Source of the DNA: G963669295 sp963669295
Lineage (GTDB): Bacteria > Bacteroidota > Bacteroidia > Flavobacteriales_D > CALLUQ01
DNA: 64,000 bases
NCBI GenBank assembly: GCA_963669295.1
Contig: OY769938.1
Location: forward strand, 3,844,001 to 3,908,000
Direction: 5' to 3'
Shown: piece by piece, positions 1 through 7,956 of the stretch
Layout of the letters: each line of letters opens with the position of its first letter
Numbering within the stretch: position 1 is the first letter of the stretch
Notes under the pieces: model-generated
Told to the model about the DNA's origin: nothing
The model's database searches: none
Seen by the model: only the letters and a program-made list of their open reading frames with translations
Program-made: the position numbers and the translations under genes

Positions 1-1175
1 TTGAAGTTGATGATTTTATTGAGGTAGCGAATGGCATTTTTATTGTCGCCACTGCCAAAATAAAGGCTGGCAATCTTGTAGTAAAATACCAAAATACGAT
101 GGGGGTCGAGCTTATATCCCAGCCGGTCGATTTGCTTTTCAATCTCAGGAATGAGTTGAAGCCCTTCGGTAAAGGTGCCTTCTAAAAAGTGTTTGTTAAT
201 GCGGTTGGTATACTTGTACAAGAACACCATCAATTGGGTGTTTTCGTTGAAGGATGCTCCATGTTCCAATTCAAATTGTTCCAACCGTTGGAGGGTGCTT
301 ACAAACTTATCGAACCGACGTACATTGAACAATGCTGCCAGCAAGTTGTGCAACCCTTTGGTGTACAGGTCGGGTTGTTTTAATTGCATTTCAGGGTTGG
401 CATCAAACAAGTCAATCCACCGTTGTGCGTAACGGTAACACATTAAAAAATCTTGTACAATGTAGTTGTACCACACGTGTGCTTGAAAGAGGTAAAGCTT
501 TTCATAAAAACTCAGGGCTTCTACATCGTATGCTGGAAGGTTGGCCGTAAAAAACTCCTTCACCATGATGTAGTCTTTCTCAGTACGGATGTATCCTACC
601 TTAAGGTACAAGCCGTACAGCCGGATGGCGAGGTTCGAAAATTCGTTGGCTCGTTTTACAATGCCTGTAATTTGATCGGCTTCGCTGGTAATTTCTTCTG
701 CACGTGTATTGATACTGCGCGTGATGTATTGCGATTCAATGAGTTTTTCAAATTCAATGATTTCGAGGTGCAGCACGTTTTGCTTTTCTGCAATGGCATT
801 GCCCCGTGCCTTTTCCAACAGCTTTAAGCTTTGCTTATACAACCCTTTGTTGTAAAGCAATTTGGCATAGTCGATGCTTTCCCGAATTTGGATGTCGGCA
901 TTGTCGTTGATGTGATTCAAGCGCAAGCTGATGAGCAGTTGCTTGTATAAATGCGCCTTGAGGTTCGATAATTGGGTTCGCTTAATGGAAGGAACTTTCT
1001 TGAGAATAATGGCCTCATCGTATTCCTCCATTTTACTGAGCACATCAAACAGCTGAATGAATTTGGTTTCCTCGCTGTTGTTGATGCGATTTACATACAG
1101 CTTGAAGTTGCGCTTTTCCGACTTGGTGAGCGATTTTATGAGCTGCACTAAATGGTCTGTTTGCAAGTTAGGCAT
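1..1175 (-). CDS. conserved hypothetical helical-repeat protein, C-terminus beyond window
   Basis: The frame opens with an ATG at 1173-1175 and runs leftward to the window edge without a stop, so about 391 residues are visible and the C-terminus is missing. The protein begins MPNLQTDHLVQLIKSL and has no signal peptide or membrane segment. It is built of amphipathic helices rich in Leu, Tyr, Asn and Lys, with stretches such as LYNKGLYKQSLKLLEKA that resemble degenerate tetratricopeptide repeats. A cytoplasmic scaffold or protein-binding role is an inference from this pattern only. I do not recognise a named family. It is transcribed divergently from the leucine operon, with about 200 bp between them. 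Confidence 0.72.
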   Translation of the reverse strand, partial: MPNLQTDHLVQLIKSLTKSEKRNFKLYVNRINNSEETKFIQLFDVLSKMEEYDEAIILKKVPSIKRTQLSNLKAHLYKQLLISLRLNHINDNADIQIRESIDYAKLLYNKGLYKQSLKLLEKARGNAIAEKQNVLHLEIIEFEKLIESQYITRSINTRAEEITSEADQITGIVKRANEFSNLAIRLYGLYLKVGYIRTEKDYIMVKEFFTANLPAYDVEALSFYEKLYLFQAHVWYNYIVQDFLMCYRYAQRWIDLFDANPEMQLKQPDLYTKGLHNLLAALFNVRRFDKFVSTLQRLEQFELEHGASFNENTQLMVFLYKYTNRINKHFLEGTFTEGLQLIPEIEKQIDRLGYKLDPHRILVFYYKIASLYFGSGDNKNAIRYLNKIINF

Positions 1176-1371
1176 TGTAATTCGGTGTTCTGTTAATTTG
1201 AATTAACTGTTTTGTAATCAGTTGGTTATGATTTTTGTTTTGTTGTTTGACCGTCGTAATACACCCGAGAATTGGTTTTAATGAGGTGCGTTTACGCGAT
1301 ACTTTTACAACGTGAAAATTAACAGACAGTTAATAGCATCGAGGTGAAGCAAATGTAGGAATTAAAATCAA

Positions 1372-2535
1372 ATGGCAAAAAGCAGGGTATATATTTTCGA
1401 CACCACGCTTCGCGATGGCGAGCAGGTGCCAGGATGTCAGCTCAATACTACTGAAAAGGTAGAAATAGCCATGAACCTGGAAGAGTTGGGGGTAGACGTT
1501 ATCGAGGCGGGTTTTCCCATTTCCAGTCCGGGTGATTTTGATTCGGTAGTGGCCCTTTCCAAAGCGGTAAAGGCGCCTACCATTTGTGCCTTATCGCGTG
1601 CGGTAGCTAAAGATATTGAGGTAGCTGCCGAGGCGTTGCAATATGCAAAGCATCCGCGCATTCATACGGGCATTGGTACTTCCGATATTCATGTTAAAAG
1701 CAAGCTTAACCTTACCCGCGATCAAGTGATTGAGCGTGCAGTAGGGGCAGTAACACACGCCAAAAAGCTGGTGGAAGATGTGGAGTTTTATGCGGAAGAT
1801 GCCGGCCGTACCGACAATGTGTTTTTAGCGCAGGTAGTAGAGGCGGTGATTAAAGCCGGGGCTACAGTGGTGAACATTCCCGATACTACCGGGTATTGTT
1901 TGCCCGAAGAGTATGGCCGAAAGATTCGCTTCTTAAAAGAGCATGTGAAAGGCATTGATAAGGCCATTATTGCTACCCATTGCCACAACGATTTGGGATT
2001 GGCTACAGCCAATTCTATTGCTGGTGTGCAAAATGGCGCACGGCAGGTAGAGTGTACCATTAACGGCATTGGCGAACGTGCAGGCAACACCTCGCTGGAA
2101 GAAGTGATTATGATTTTGCGCCAGCACTATGGGGCAGCATACACTACAGGTGTAAATACCAAAATGCTGTGTCCTACCAGTCAGTTGGTATCCGATTTAA
2201 TGAGCATGCCAGTACAACCGAACAAGGCCATTGTTGGTGCCAATGCTTTTGCACATTCGTCGGGCATTCATCAAGATGGGGTAATTAAGAACCGTGAGAA
2301 TTATGAAATCATCAACCCGCACGATGTGGGGGTAGCGGAATCGTCGATTGTATTAACGGCCCGCAGTGGTAGGGCAGCGCTGAAGTACCGCGCCAAAAAG
2401 CTGGGATACGAATTGAGCTTGAAAGCGTTGGACGTGGTATACAAAACTTTTTTAACCATTGCCGACCAGCAAAAAGAAGTGAACGACAACGATTTAAAGA
2501 AAATATTGCGCGTAGCGCTACAAAAAGTTAGTTAG
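1372..2535 (+). CDS. leuA: 2-isopropylmalate synthase, short form without C-terminal regulatory domain
   Basis: Catalyses the first committed step of leucine synthesis, condensing acetyl-CoA with 2-oxoisovalerate to 2-isopropylmalate in the cytoplasm. The TIM-barrel signature DTTLRDGEQVPGCQL lies near residues 10-24, the metal-binding motif THCHNDLGLATANS around 200-215, and the GIGERAGN motif follows at about 232-240. At 387 residues it is much shorter than the roughly 510-520 residues of feedback-regulated LeuA. It contains the catalytic barrel and a short helical extension but no C-terminal leucine-binding LeuA dimer domain. It is followed by leuC, leuD and leuB, which supports LeuA over homocitrate or citramalate synthase. 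No leucine-rich leader peptide or classical promoter was found in the 196 bp upstream. Confidence 0.93.
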   Translation: MAKSRVYIFDTTLRDGEQVPGCQLNTTEKVEIAMNLEELGVDVIEAGFPISSPGDFDSVVALSKAVKAPTICALSRAVAKDIEVAAEALQYAKHPRIHTGIGTSDIHVKSKLNLTRDQVIERAVGAVTHAKKLVEDVEFYAEDAGRTDNVFLAQVVEAVIKAGATVVNIPDTTGYCLPEEYGRKIRFLKEHVKGIDKAIIATHCHNDLGLATANSIAGVQNGARQVECTINGIGERAGNTSLEEVIMILRQHYGAAYTTGVNTKMLCPTSQLVSDLMSMPVQPNKAIVGANAFAHSSGIHQDGVIKNRENYEIINPHDVGVAESSIVLTARSGRAALKYRAKKLGYELSLKALDVVYKTFLTIADQQKEVNDNDLKKILRVALQKVS

Positions 2536-2580
2536 TTGTGGATAGCCATGGCACAAAATCGTAGTAGGTTTTTGGAAACA

Positions 2581-2612
2581 CTCCCGACACTCATTTGAAA
2601 TGAGGTCGGGAG
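2581..2612. repeat. intercistronic hairpin between leuA and leuC
   Basis: Near-perfect inverted repeat: arms CTCCCGAC/GTCGGGAG plus CTCATT/AATGAG around a TGA loop, with one extra A in the left arm. No T-run follows, so it is not a classical terminator. It could process or stabilise the leu mRNA, or be a solitary REP-like palindrome. Confidence 0.65.
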
Positions 2613-2628
2613 GGCCTGGCCCTTTAGC

Positions 2629-4026
2629 ATGATGAAAACATTATTTGATAAAATATGGGAACGCCATGTGGTGAAACAAGTCGATGAGCAAACGGATGTG
2701 TTGTACATCGACCGCCATTTCATTCACGAGGTAACCAGTCCGCAAGCCTTTGAGGGATTGAAACGGAGGGGAGTACCGGTGTTTCGCCCAGAGCAAGTGG
2801 TGGCTACTGCCGACCACAATGTGCCGACACAAAACCAGCATTTACCCATTAAAGACCTGTTGTCGCGTACACAGGTCAACCAGTTGGTGGCCAATTGCGA
2901 GGAACACGGCATCGAGCTGTACGGATTAGGACACCCTTACCAGGGCATTGTACATGTAATAGGCCCCGAATTGGGCATTACCCAACCGGGCATGACCATT
3001 GTTTGTGGCGACAGTCATACTTCTACCCACGGTGCATTTGGTGCCATTGCTTTTGGCATTGGCACCAGCGAAGTGGAGGCAGTGTTGGCTACACAGTGCT
3101 TGTTACAAACACGCCCTAAGCGCATGCGCATTACGGTAGATGGAGTACTGGGCAAAGGAGTAAGCGCTAAAGATTTGGTGTTGTACCTTATTGCTCAATT
3201 GTCGGCCAGTGGAGGCACCGGCTATTTCATTGAGTTCGCCGGATCGGCCATTCGCAGCTTATCGATGGAAGCTCGCATGACAGTGTGTAATATGAGCATT
3301 GAAATGGGGGCAAGGGGAGGCTTGATCGCTCCTGATGCTACCACATTCGAATACCTGAAAGGCAGAGCATTTGCACCAGAAATGGAAGATGCCATGGCCA
3401 ATTGGAGCGACCTGTATACCGATGAGGGTGCGACTTTCGATCAGGAATATTGGTTTGATGGCTACGACATTGAGCCGATGATTACTTATGGCACCAATCC
3501 TGGTATGGGGATAGGCATAACTGGAATTGTGCCTACCAGTACCGATGAAGGAGCTGTCCGTGCATTGGAGTACATGGGATTGAAAGAAGGGGAACCGTTG
3601 TTGGGCAAGCCAGTGAATTATGTGTTCATAGGCAGTTGTACCAATGCTCGTATCGAAGATTTGCGCATGGTTGCTTCGGTGGTGAAAGGAAAACAAAAAG
3701 CCGATAACGTTACCGCCTACATTGTTCCCGGGTCGCAGCAAGTGGCAAAGCAAGCGGAAGAAGAAGGGTTGGTAAAAGTACTGGAGGCGGCAGGTTTTGA
3801 ATTGAGGCAGCCCGGATGTTCGGCTTGTTTGGCCATGAATGAAGATAAAATACCGGAAGGAGAATATTGTGTGTCGACCTCCAATCGCAATTTTGAAGGC
3901 AGGCAGGGCAAGGGCGCCAGAACATTGTTGGCCAGTCCCTTAACTGCTGCTGCTACTGCCATAACCGGGAAGGTTACGGACGTACGAACGATGATACAAA
4001 AACGGTTGTCGTTGTACTGTTTATAA
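2629..4026 (+). CDS. leuC: 3-isopropylmalate dehydratase large subunit
   Basis: Large subunit of isopropylmalate isomerase, which interconverts 2- and 3-isopropylmalate with the LeuD subunit using a 4Fe-4S cluster. The aconitase-type signature VCGDSHTSTHGAFGAIAFG lies at about 125-143. The three cluster cysteines are visible as C337 in IGSCTN and C397/C400 in PGCSAC, so the active site looks intact. The length (465 residues) is normal for bacterial LeuC. Two consecutive ATGs (2629 and 2632) are possible starts. It is separated from leuA by 93 bp carrying a hairpin and followed by leuD after 31 bp. Confidence 0.96.
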   Translation: MMKTLFDKIWERHVVKQVDEQTDVLYIDRHFIHEVTSPQAFEGLKRRGVPVFRPEQVVATADHNVPTQNQHLPIKDLLSRTQVNQLVANCEEHGIELYGLGHPYQGIVHVIGPELGITQPGMTIVCGDSHTSTHGAFGAIAFGIGTSEVEAVLATQCLLQTRPKRMRITVDGVLGKGVSAKDLVLYLIAQLSASGGTGYFIEFAGSAIRSLSMEARMTVCNMSIEMGARGGLIAPDATTFEYLKGRAFAPEMEDAMANWSDLYTDEGATFDQEYWFDGYDIEPMITYGTNPGMGIGITGIVPTSTDEGAVRALEYMGLKEGEPLLGKPVNYVFIGSCTNARIEDLRMVASVVKGKQKADNVTAYIVPGSQQVAKQAEEEGLVKVLEAAGFELRQPGCSACLAMNEDKIPEGEYCVSTSNRNFEGRQGKGARTLLASPLTAAATAITGKVTDVRTMIQKRLSLYCL

Positions 4027-4057
4027 CACGATGAACACAACTAAATAAAATAATACC

Positions 4058-4645
4058 ATGGAAAAGTTTAAAGAAGTAGTATCTACCGCTGTGCCACTGA
4101 AGATTGATGATGTGGATACCGATCAAATCATTCCAGCCAGGTTTTTAAAATCGACGGTAAAGGAAGGGTTTGGTGCTCATTTGTTTAGCGATTGGCGCTA
4201 CGATGAATCGGGGGCTGTGAAGGCCGATTTCCCACTAAATAAATCGGAATACAGTGGCAGCATATTGGTGGCTGGAAGCAACTTTGGTTGTGGGTCGAGC
4301 CGCGAGCATGCCGCATGGGCATTGGCCGACTACGGTTTTAAGGTGGTGGTTTCTTCCTTTTTTGCCGACATTTTTAAAAACAATGCACTGAACAACGGTT
4401 TGTTGCCGGTACAGGTTAGCGAGTCGTTTTTGAACTGTCTTTTTGCAGCCATTGATGCTGATCCTGATGTAGCCATTAAGGTAGATTTAGGGGTGCAGAA
4501 GATTACAATTACCACCACGGGGGAAGAAGAGCAATTCATTGTTAACCCTCATAAGAAAACGTGTTTACTTAACGGTTACGACGATGTAGATTATTTGCTG
4601 AGCATACAATCCGACATCGAAGCGTACGAATTGATGTTTGGATGA
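4058..4645 (+). CDS. leuD: 3-isopropylmalate dehydratase small subunit
   Basis: Small (swivel-domain) subunit of isopropylmalate isomerase, partner of LeuC. It has the typical N-terminus with DDVDTDQIIPARFLK at about 20-34 and the substrate-recognition loop GSNFGCGSSREHAAWAL near residues 70-88. At 195 residues it is the usual bacterial length. Its stop codon overlaps the start of leuB by four bases (ATGA), indicating translational coupling within the operon. Confidence 0.96.
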   Translation: MEKFKEVVSTAVPLKIDDVDTDQIIPARFLKSTVKEGFGAHLFSDWRYDESGAVKADFPLNKSEYSGSILVAGSNFGCGSSREHAAWALADYGFKVVVSSFFADIFKNNALNNGLLPVQVSESFLNCLFAAIDADPDVAIKVDLGVQKITITTTGEEEQFIVNPHKKTCLLNGYDDVDYLLSIQSDIEAYELMFG

Positions 4646-5748
4646 GTAAAACCATTGCCATATTGCCAGGCGACGGCATTGGCCCTGAAGTGATGGCGCA
4701 AGCCGTGAATGTGCTTGAAGCAGTAACAGAACGGTTTGATTACACCTTTGAGTTGCGCTATGCCGATATAGGTGCTGTAGCCATCGATAAAACAGGCACT
4801 CCGTTGCCAGAAGCCACATTAACCCATTGTTTGGAAGCTGATGCGGTGCTGTTGGGTGCTATTGGCGACCCGAAGTACGACCTCGATCCTTCTGCCAGGG
4901 TGCGGCCTGAGCAAGGATTACTGCAATTGCGTAAAGCATTGGGTTTGTATGCCAATGTACGCCCGGTTTACGCTTACGAGTCGTTGTATGCACTTTCGCC
5001 ACTGCGTGAAGAGCGTATTGCCAATGTAGATTTTGTAGTGTATCGCGAATTAACGGGTGGCATTTACTTTGGCGAAAAAGGTCGAAAAGCCGATGGTACT
5101 GCTTACGATCATTGCGAGTACTCGGTAGCAGAAATTGAGCGCATTGCCACGATGGCATTTGAAGCTGCTATGCACAGGCGCAAGCACCTTACCTTAGTAG
5201 ATAAGGCCAATGTACTGGAAACCTCCAGGCTTTGGCGCGCCACCGTAACAGAGTTGGCAAAGCAATACCCAGAGGTGAGTTTGGAGCTGATGTTTGTAGA
5301 CAATGCTGCGATGCAGCTTATTCAAAACCCTGGGCAATTTGATGTGGTATTGACGGAAAATATGTTTGGTGATATCCTTACCGATGAAGCCAGTGTGATT
5401 ACCGGTTCTCTGGGATTGTTGCCCTCTGCATCGCTGGGCAATAAGGCTTTATTTGAACCCATTCATGGCTCCTACCCACAGGCGGCAGGGAAGGGTATTG
5501 CCAACCCTATTGCTACCATTTTATCGGTGGCGATGATGCTAGAGCATTTTGCTATGCACGATGCTGCGCAAGCAGTGCACGATGCTGTGGTACGTACACT
5601 CGAAGAAGGTATTGTAACGCCTGATTTACATCGCGAGCGGAACTTTGGCACTTCAGTAGTAGGTAACCTGGTGGCGGAATACGTGGCCAGCCAACAAGGA
5701 TCATTCAATGAAGAGAATGTGCTGGCAGCCACCAGCACGATCATATAA
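4642..5748 (+). CDS. leuB: 3-isopropylmalate dehydrogenase
   Basis: Oxidises and decarboxylates 3-isopropylmalate to 2-oxoisocaproate with NAD+. The N-terminus IAILPGDGIGPEVM, the arginine-containing substrate region (ELTGGIYFGEKGRK at about 136-150), the metal-binding NMFGDILTDEASVITGSLG block near 247-265 and the dinucleotide-site motif EPIHGSYPQAAGKGIANP near 275-292 are all present. The 368-residue length matches the family. It is the last gene of the leu operon and is followed within 30 bp by a strong hairpin terminator. No branched-chain transaminase or ilv genes are present in the window. Confidence 0.96.
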   Translation: MSKTIAILPGDGIGPEVMAQAVNVLEAVTERFDYTFELRYADIGAVAIDKTGTPLPEATLTHCLEADAVLLGAIGDPKYDLDPSARVRPEQGLLQLRKALGLYANVRPVYAYESLYALSPLREERIANVDFVVYRELTGGIYFGEKGRKADGTAYDHCEYSVAEIERIATMAFEAAMHRRKHLTLVDKANVLETSRLWRATVTELAKQYPEVSLELMFVDNAAMQLIQNPGQFDVVLTENMFGDILTDEASVITGSLGLLPSASLGNKALFEPIHGSYPQAAGKGIANPIATILSVAMMLEHFAMHDAAQAVHDAVVRTLEEGIVTPDLHRERNFGTSVVGNLVAEYVASQQGSFNEENVLAATSTII

Positions 5749-5777
5749 AAGAAGTAGTAAGTTAACCCTTTACTGTG

Positions 5778-5835
5778 CCCTTTCCAGGGTCTTGTTCGCC
5801 TCAAGCGAGCAAGAACTGGAAAGGGTTTCTTTTTG
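5778..5835 (+). terminator. Rho-independent terminator of the leu operon
   Basis: A long stem, CCCTTTCCAG paired with CTGGAAAGGG and an inner TCTTGTTCGC paired with GCGAGCAAGA (one G-T pair), ends in TTTCTTTTT. It sits 29 bp after leuB. Confidence 0.9.
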
Positions 5836-5860
5836 CAATTAATCCCATTAGATCTTGATC

Positions 5861-6012
5861 GATCCTGATAGATCCTGAAACAAGTTCAGGATGACATATC
5901 AGGATCGATCAGAATGATAATCCACATTTCGTGTTTTGGAGGCAATGCTATTTAGCAAAGCAATCAATTGGGGGAAACATTTGTGGCTATTTTTCATGTT
6001 ACCATCCTAACC
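5861..6012. repeat. left copy of a ~152-bp direct repeat flanking the array and GIY-YIG gene
   Basis: This block recurs at 6782-6934, 921 bp downstream, with only two substitutions and one inserted base seen by eye. It starts with the hairpin ATCCTGAA-acaag-TTCAGGAT (5872-5892) and ends at CATCCTAACC. After that point the two copies diverge: the left copy runs into the tandem array and the right copy into a different palindrome. Short frames in it have no coding character. Confidence 0.9.
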
Positions 6013-6408
6013 TTGTTTTAGGGTATGCATCATTGACCACCATTGCTCCAAGCTGTCATCCTGAACTTGCTTTAGGGTATGCATCATTGATCACCATTAC
6101 CCAAGCTGTCATCCTGAACTTGCTTTAGGGTATGCATCATTGACCACCATTGCCCCAAGCTGTCATCCTGAACTTGCTTTAGGGTATGCATCATTGATCA
6201 CCATTACCCAAGCTGTCATCCTGAACTTGCTTTAGGGTATGCATCATTGTCCACCATTGCCCAAGCTGTCATCCTGAACTTGCTTTAGGGTATGCATCAT
6301 TGACCACCATTGCCCCAAGCTGTCATCCTGAACTTGCTTTAGGGTATGCATCATTGACTACCATTGCCCAAGCTGTCATCCTGAACTTGTTTCAGGATCT
6401 AGCTTGGG
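6006..6408. repeat. tandem array of seven 53/54-bp palindromic units
   Basis: The motif GGGTATGCATCATTG begins at 6021, 6075, 6128, 6182, 6235, 6288 and 6342, giving spacings of 54, 53, 54, 53, 53 and 54 bp. Each unit contains a decayed palindrome (CATCCTGAACTTG followed by CTTTAGGGTATG) and a spacer in ATTGACCACCATTGCCC or ATTGATCACCATTACCC form. In the first five units these two spacer forms mostly alternate, suggesting amplification of ~107-bp dimers. The units are contiguous, and a 53/54 period breaks any reading frame, so the array is non-coding and not a CRISPR. Confidence 0.92.
6367..6408. repeat. intact REP-like hairpin at the end of the array
   Basis: Outer arms CCCAAGCT/AGCTTGGG enclose inner arms ATCCTGAA/TTCAGGAT. 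This is the undegraded form of the palindrome that is eroded in the preceding units. It lies 30 bp before the GIY-YIG start. The GTCATCCTGAAC...TTCAGGAT core is a widespread dispersed palindrome type in bacterial genomes. Confidence 0.8.
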
Positions 6409-6437
6409 TGTGCCCCGTTTTTTTACTATACTTCATA

Positions 6438-6767
6438 GTGAAGCATGGCATCGTATACATCCTTAGTAACTCGAAAAGAACGGTCTTGTACATTGGCGTA
6501 ACGAGTAACATCGAGCGTAGAATATTAGAACACAAAAGTGGAGTAGGGGCCAGGTTTACCTCAAAGTATTGCGTAACTGATTTAATGTATAGCGAACGGG
6601 TAATAGGGATGGCCAATGCCATTGCGCGAGAGAAGCAACTCAAAAATTGGCACCGCAACTGGAAGTGGAATTTAATTAAGGAAGAGAATCCTCAATTACT
6701 TGATTTGGCAGCTGATTGGTATACAGAGGAAGAAATAGAATTGTGTCGGAAAAGGCATGGGAGTTAA
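6438..6767 (+). CDS. small GIY-YIG nuclease-domain protein inside palindromic repeats
   Basis: A 109-residue single-domain protein of the stand-alone GIY-YIG (YhbQ/UPF0213-like) group. GIVYIL at residues 4-9 and LYIGV near 18-22 form the GIY-YIG core. An arginine-containing helix (NIERRILEHK, 25-34) follows, then a conserved glutamate region (AREKQLKNW, about 69-77). The frame extends upstream to an ATG at 6300, but that stretch is translated repeat DNA and hydrophobic junk. I therefore prefer the GTG at 6438. The gene is enclosed by a tandem palindrome array and two long direct repeats. DNA cleavage at palindromes is an inference, and the repeat association is what can be seen directly. Confidence 0.82.
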   Translation: MKHGIVYILSNSKRTVLYIGVTSNIERRILEHKSGVGARFTSKYCVTDLMYSERVIGMANAIAREKQLKNWHRNWKWNLIKEENPQLLDLAADWYTEEEIELCRKRHGS

Positions 6768-6781
6768 GCCTTATCCTGATA

Positions 6782-6934
6782 GATCCTGATAGATCCTGAA
6801 ACAAGTTCAGGATGACATATCAGGACCTATCAGAATGATAATCCACATTTCGTGTTTTGGAGGCAATGCTATTTAGCAAAGCAATCAATTGGAGGGAAAC
6901 ATTTGTGGCTATTTTTCATGTTACCATCCTAACC
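6782..6934. repeat. right copy of the ~152-bp direct repeat
   Basis: Nearly identical to 5861-6012: GATC/ACCT differences in one stretch and one extra A in the TTGGAGGG run. It begins 14 bp after the GIY-YIG stop codon. The pair delimits a 921-bp unit containing the array and the nuclease gene. Confidence 0.9.
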
Positions 6935-6956
6935 CGATCGCTACCGGGGCAGGATG
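6925..6956. repeat. second-type REP-like palindrome
   Basis: Arms CATCCT/AGGATG and CCCG/CGGG around ATCGCTAC, with small internal mismatches. It overlaps the end of the right direct repeat and is absent from the left copy, where the tandem array replaces its right half. Confidence 0.6.
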
Positions 6957-6997
6957 CTAGTAGGCATGCTTAGAACCGTTAACATTACATCAGCAAG

Positions 6998-7921
6998 TTA
7001 GCTCTGCGCATGGTAATAAGGCGGCTTTGTTGCTGCGGCTTTGCGTGCTCTTCTTTTCTTTCTCCATCTTCTCAATAAAAACAAGAGCACAATCAATAGC
7101 AATACAAAAGGCCATAGGTATACAATGCCTACCAGCACCATCAAAAAACCTTCCCAGCCACCGCCAAAAGCATCGCCCATTTTATCGCCAAAGTCGGGCG
7201 AGTAAGGGGTAGAGGCATAATCGTATGTTTGATATACTGTAAGGTGAATGGTACTGTACTTTACCCGCTCATCAAGGTATTTTAATCGTCCTTCAATCGA
7301 CTCCAACTCCTCGCGAATTACGCGCAAATGATCTTCCACTTCTAAAATCTCATCGATGGTTTTGGCTTGCTGCAATATTTCAACATAGCGCTGCTCCACC
7401 GCTCGCTTGGTTTTAATACGTGCCTGTATGTCTACAAATTCTTCGGTAACATCGTCGGCATTTACGCGCTTGTAGTCTACCTTATCGCCCAATGCAGTAA
7501 GTTCGTTCAATGCTTCCTCAAAGCGATCGTTCAGTACTTTGATCACCAAACTGTTGCTGGTGCGATAATGGTTATTTTCTTCATCTTCGTTGGCAATGTA
7601 GCCTTCATATTTTTCGATCACAGCCTTTACTTGCACCATTACCGCAGCGTATTCGCCTACTTCGATGCTGGCATTTCCTTCTTTGATGATTTTGCTGGGA
7701 ATTTTGGCGGTAGCAACATTTTTTGTGTTTTCGTACGATCCTGCGTCATCGTAATCGGCTTCGTCGTATTCTTCCAGTTGCTCTTCGGCTTTGCTCATTA
7801 TTTCTGAAACCAGCATGTCTTCCATGCCCGGTGCCATGTCGGCATTCATACCTTCGAAATTGCCACCGCACCCTGTTAAGGCAATTAAACATGCGGCAAG
7901 TATTGCTGTGATCTGTTTCAT
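6998..7921 (-). CDS. DUF4349-family lipoprotein with C-terminal membrane segment
   Basis: 307 residues. A lipoprotein signal ends in LTGC (Cys18). An acidic linker follows, then a DUF4349 domain from about residue 70 to 240. That domain has a beta-rich start (EGNASIEVGEYAAVMVQVK) and a coiled-coil hairpin (EILEVEDHLRVIREELESIE). A strong transmembrane segment lies near 262-287, followed by a basic tail RRWRKKRRARK. DUF4349 proteins are envelope proteins of unknown activity. It is the last gene of a four-gene leftward operon reading away from an ECF sigma factor gene. The combination of lipobox and C-terminal anchor suggests it is held to the inner membrane. Confidence 0.9.
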   Translation of the reverse strand: MKQITAILAACLIALTGCGGNFEGMNADMAPGMEDMLVSEIMSKAEEQLEEYDEADYDDAGSYENTKNVATAKIPSKIIKEGNASIEVGEYAAVMVQVKAVIEKYEGYIANEDEENNHYRTSNSLVIKVLNDRFEEALNELTALGDKVDYKRVNADDVTEEFVDIQARIKTKRAVEQRYVEILQQAKTIDEILEVEDHLRVIREELESIEGRLKYLDERVKYSTIHLTVYQTYDYASTPYSPDFGDKMGDAFGGGWEGFLMVLVGIVYLWPFVLLLIVLLFLLRRWRKKRRARKAAATKPPYYHAQS

Positions 7922-7956
7922 GGTTGTTGGTTTTGAGTTATTGGCGTATTTGTTTG

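Noticed and set aside
453..827. Plus-strand frames within the first kilobase
   Set aside because: They are antisense to the long minus-strand frame that runs from 1175 to the window edge.
5931..6128. Open frame across the direct repeat and array
   Set aside because: It follows repeat sequence and reading frame changes with unit length; no conserved protein character.
6006..6408. Possible CRISPR array (regular 53/54-bp periodicity)
   Set aside because: Units are contiguous and fully repeated, with no unique spacers, and no cas gene is nearby. It is a tandem palindrome array.
6300..6437. N-terminal extension of the GIY-YIG gene from the ATG at 6300
   Set aside because: This part is translated repeat DNA, and the conserved domain starts after the GTG at 6438.
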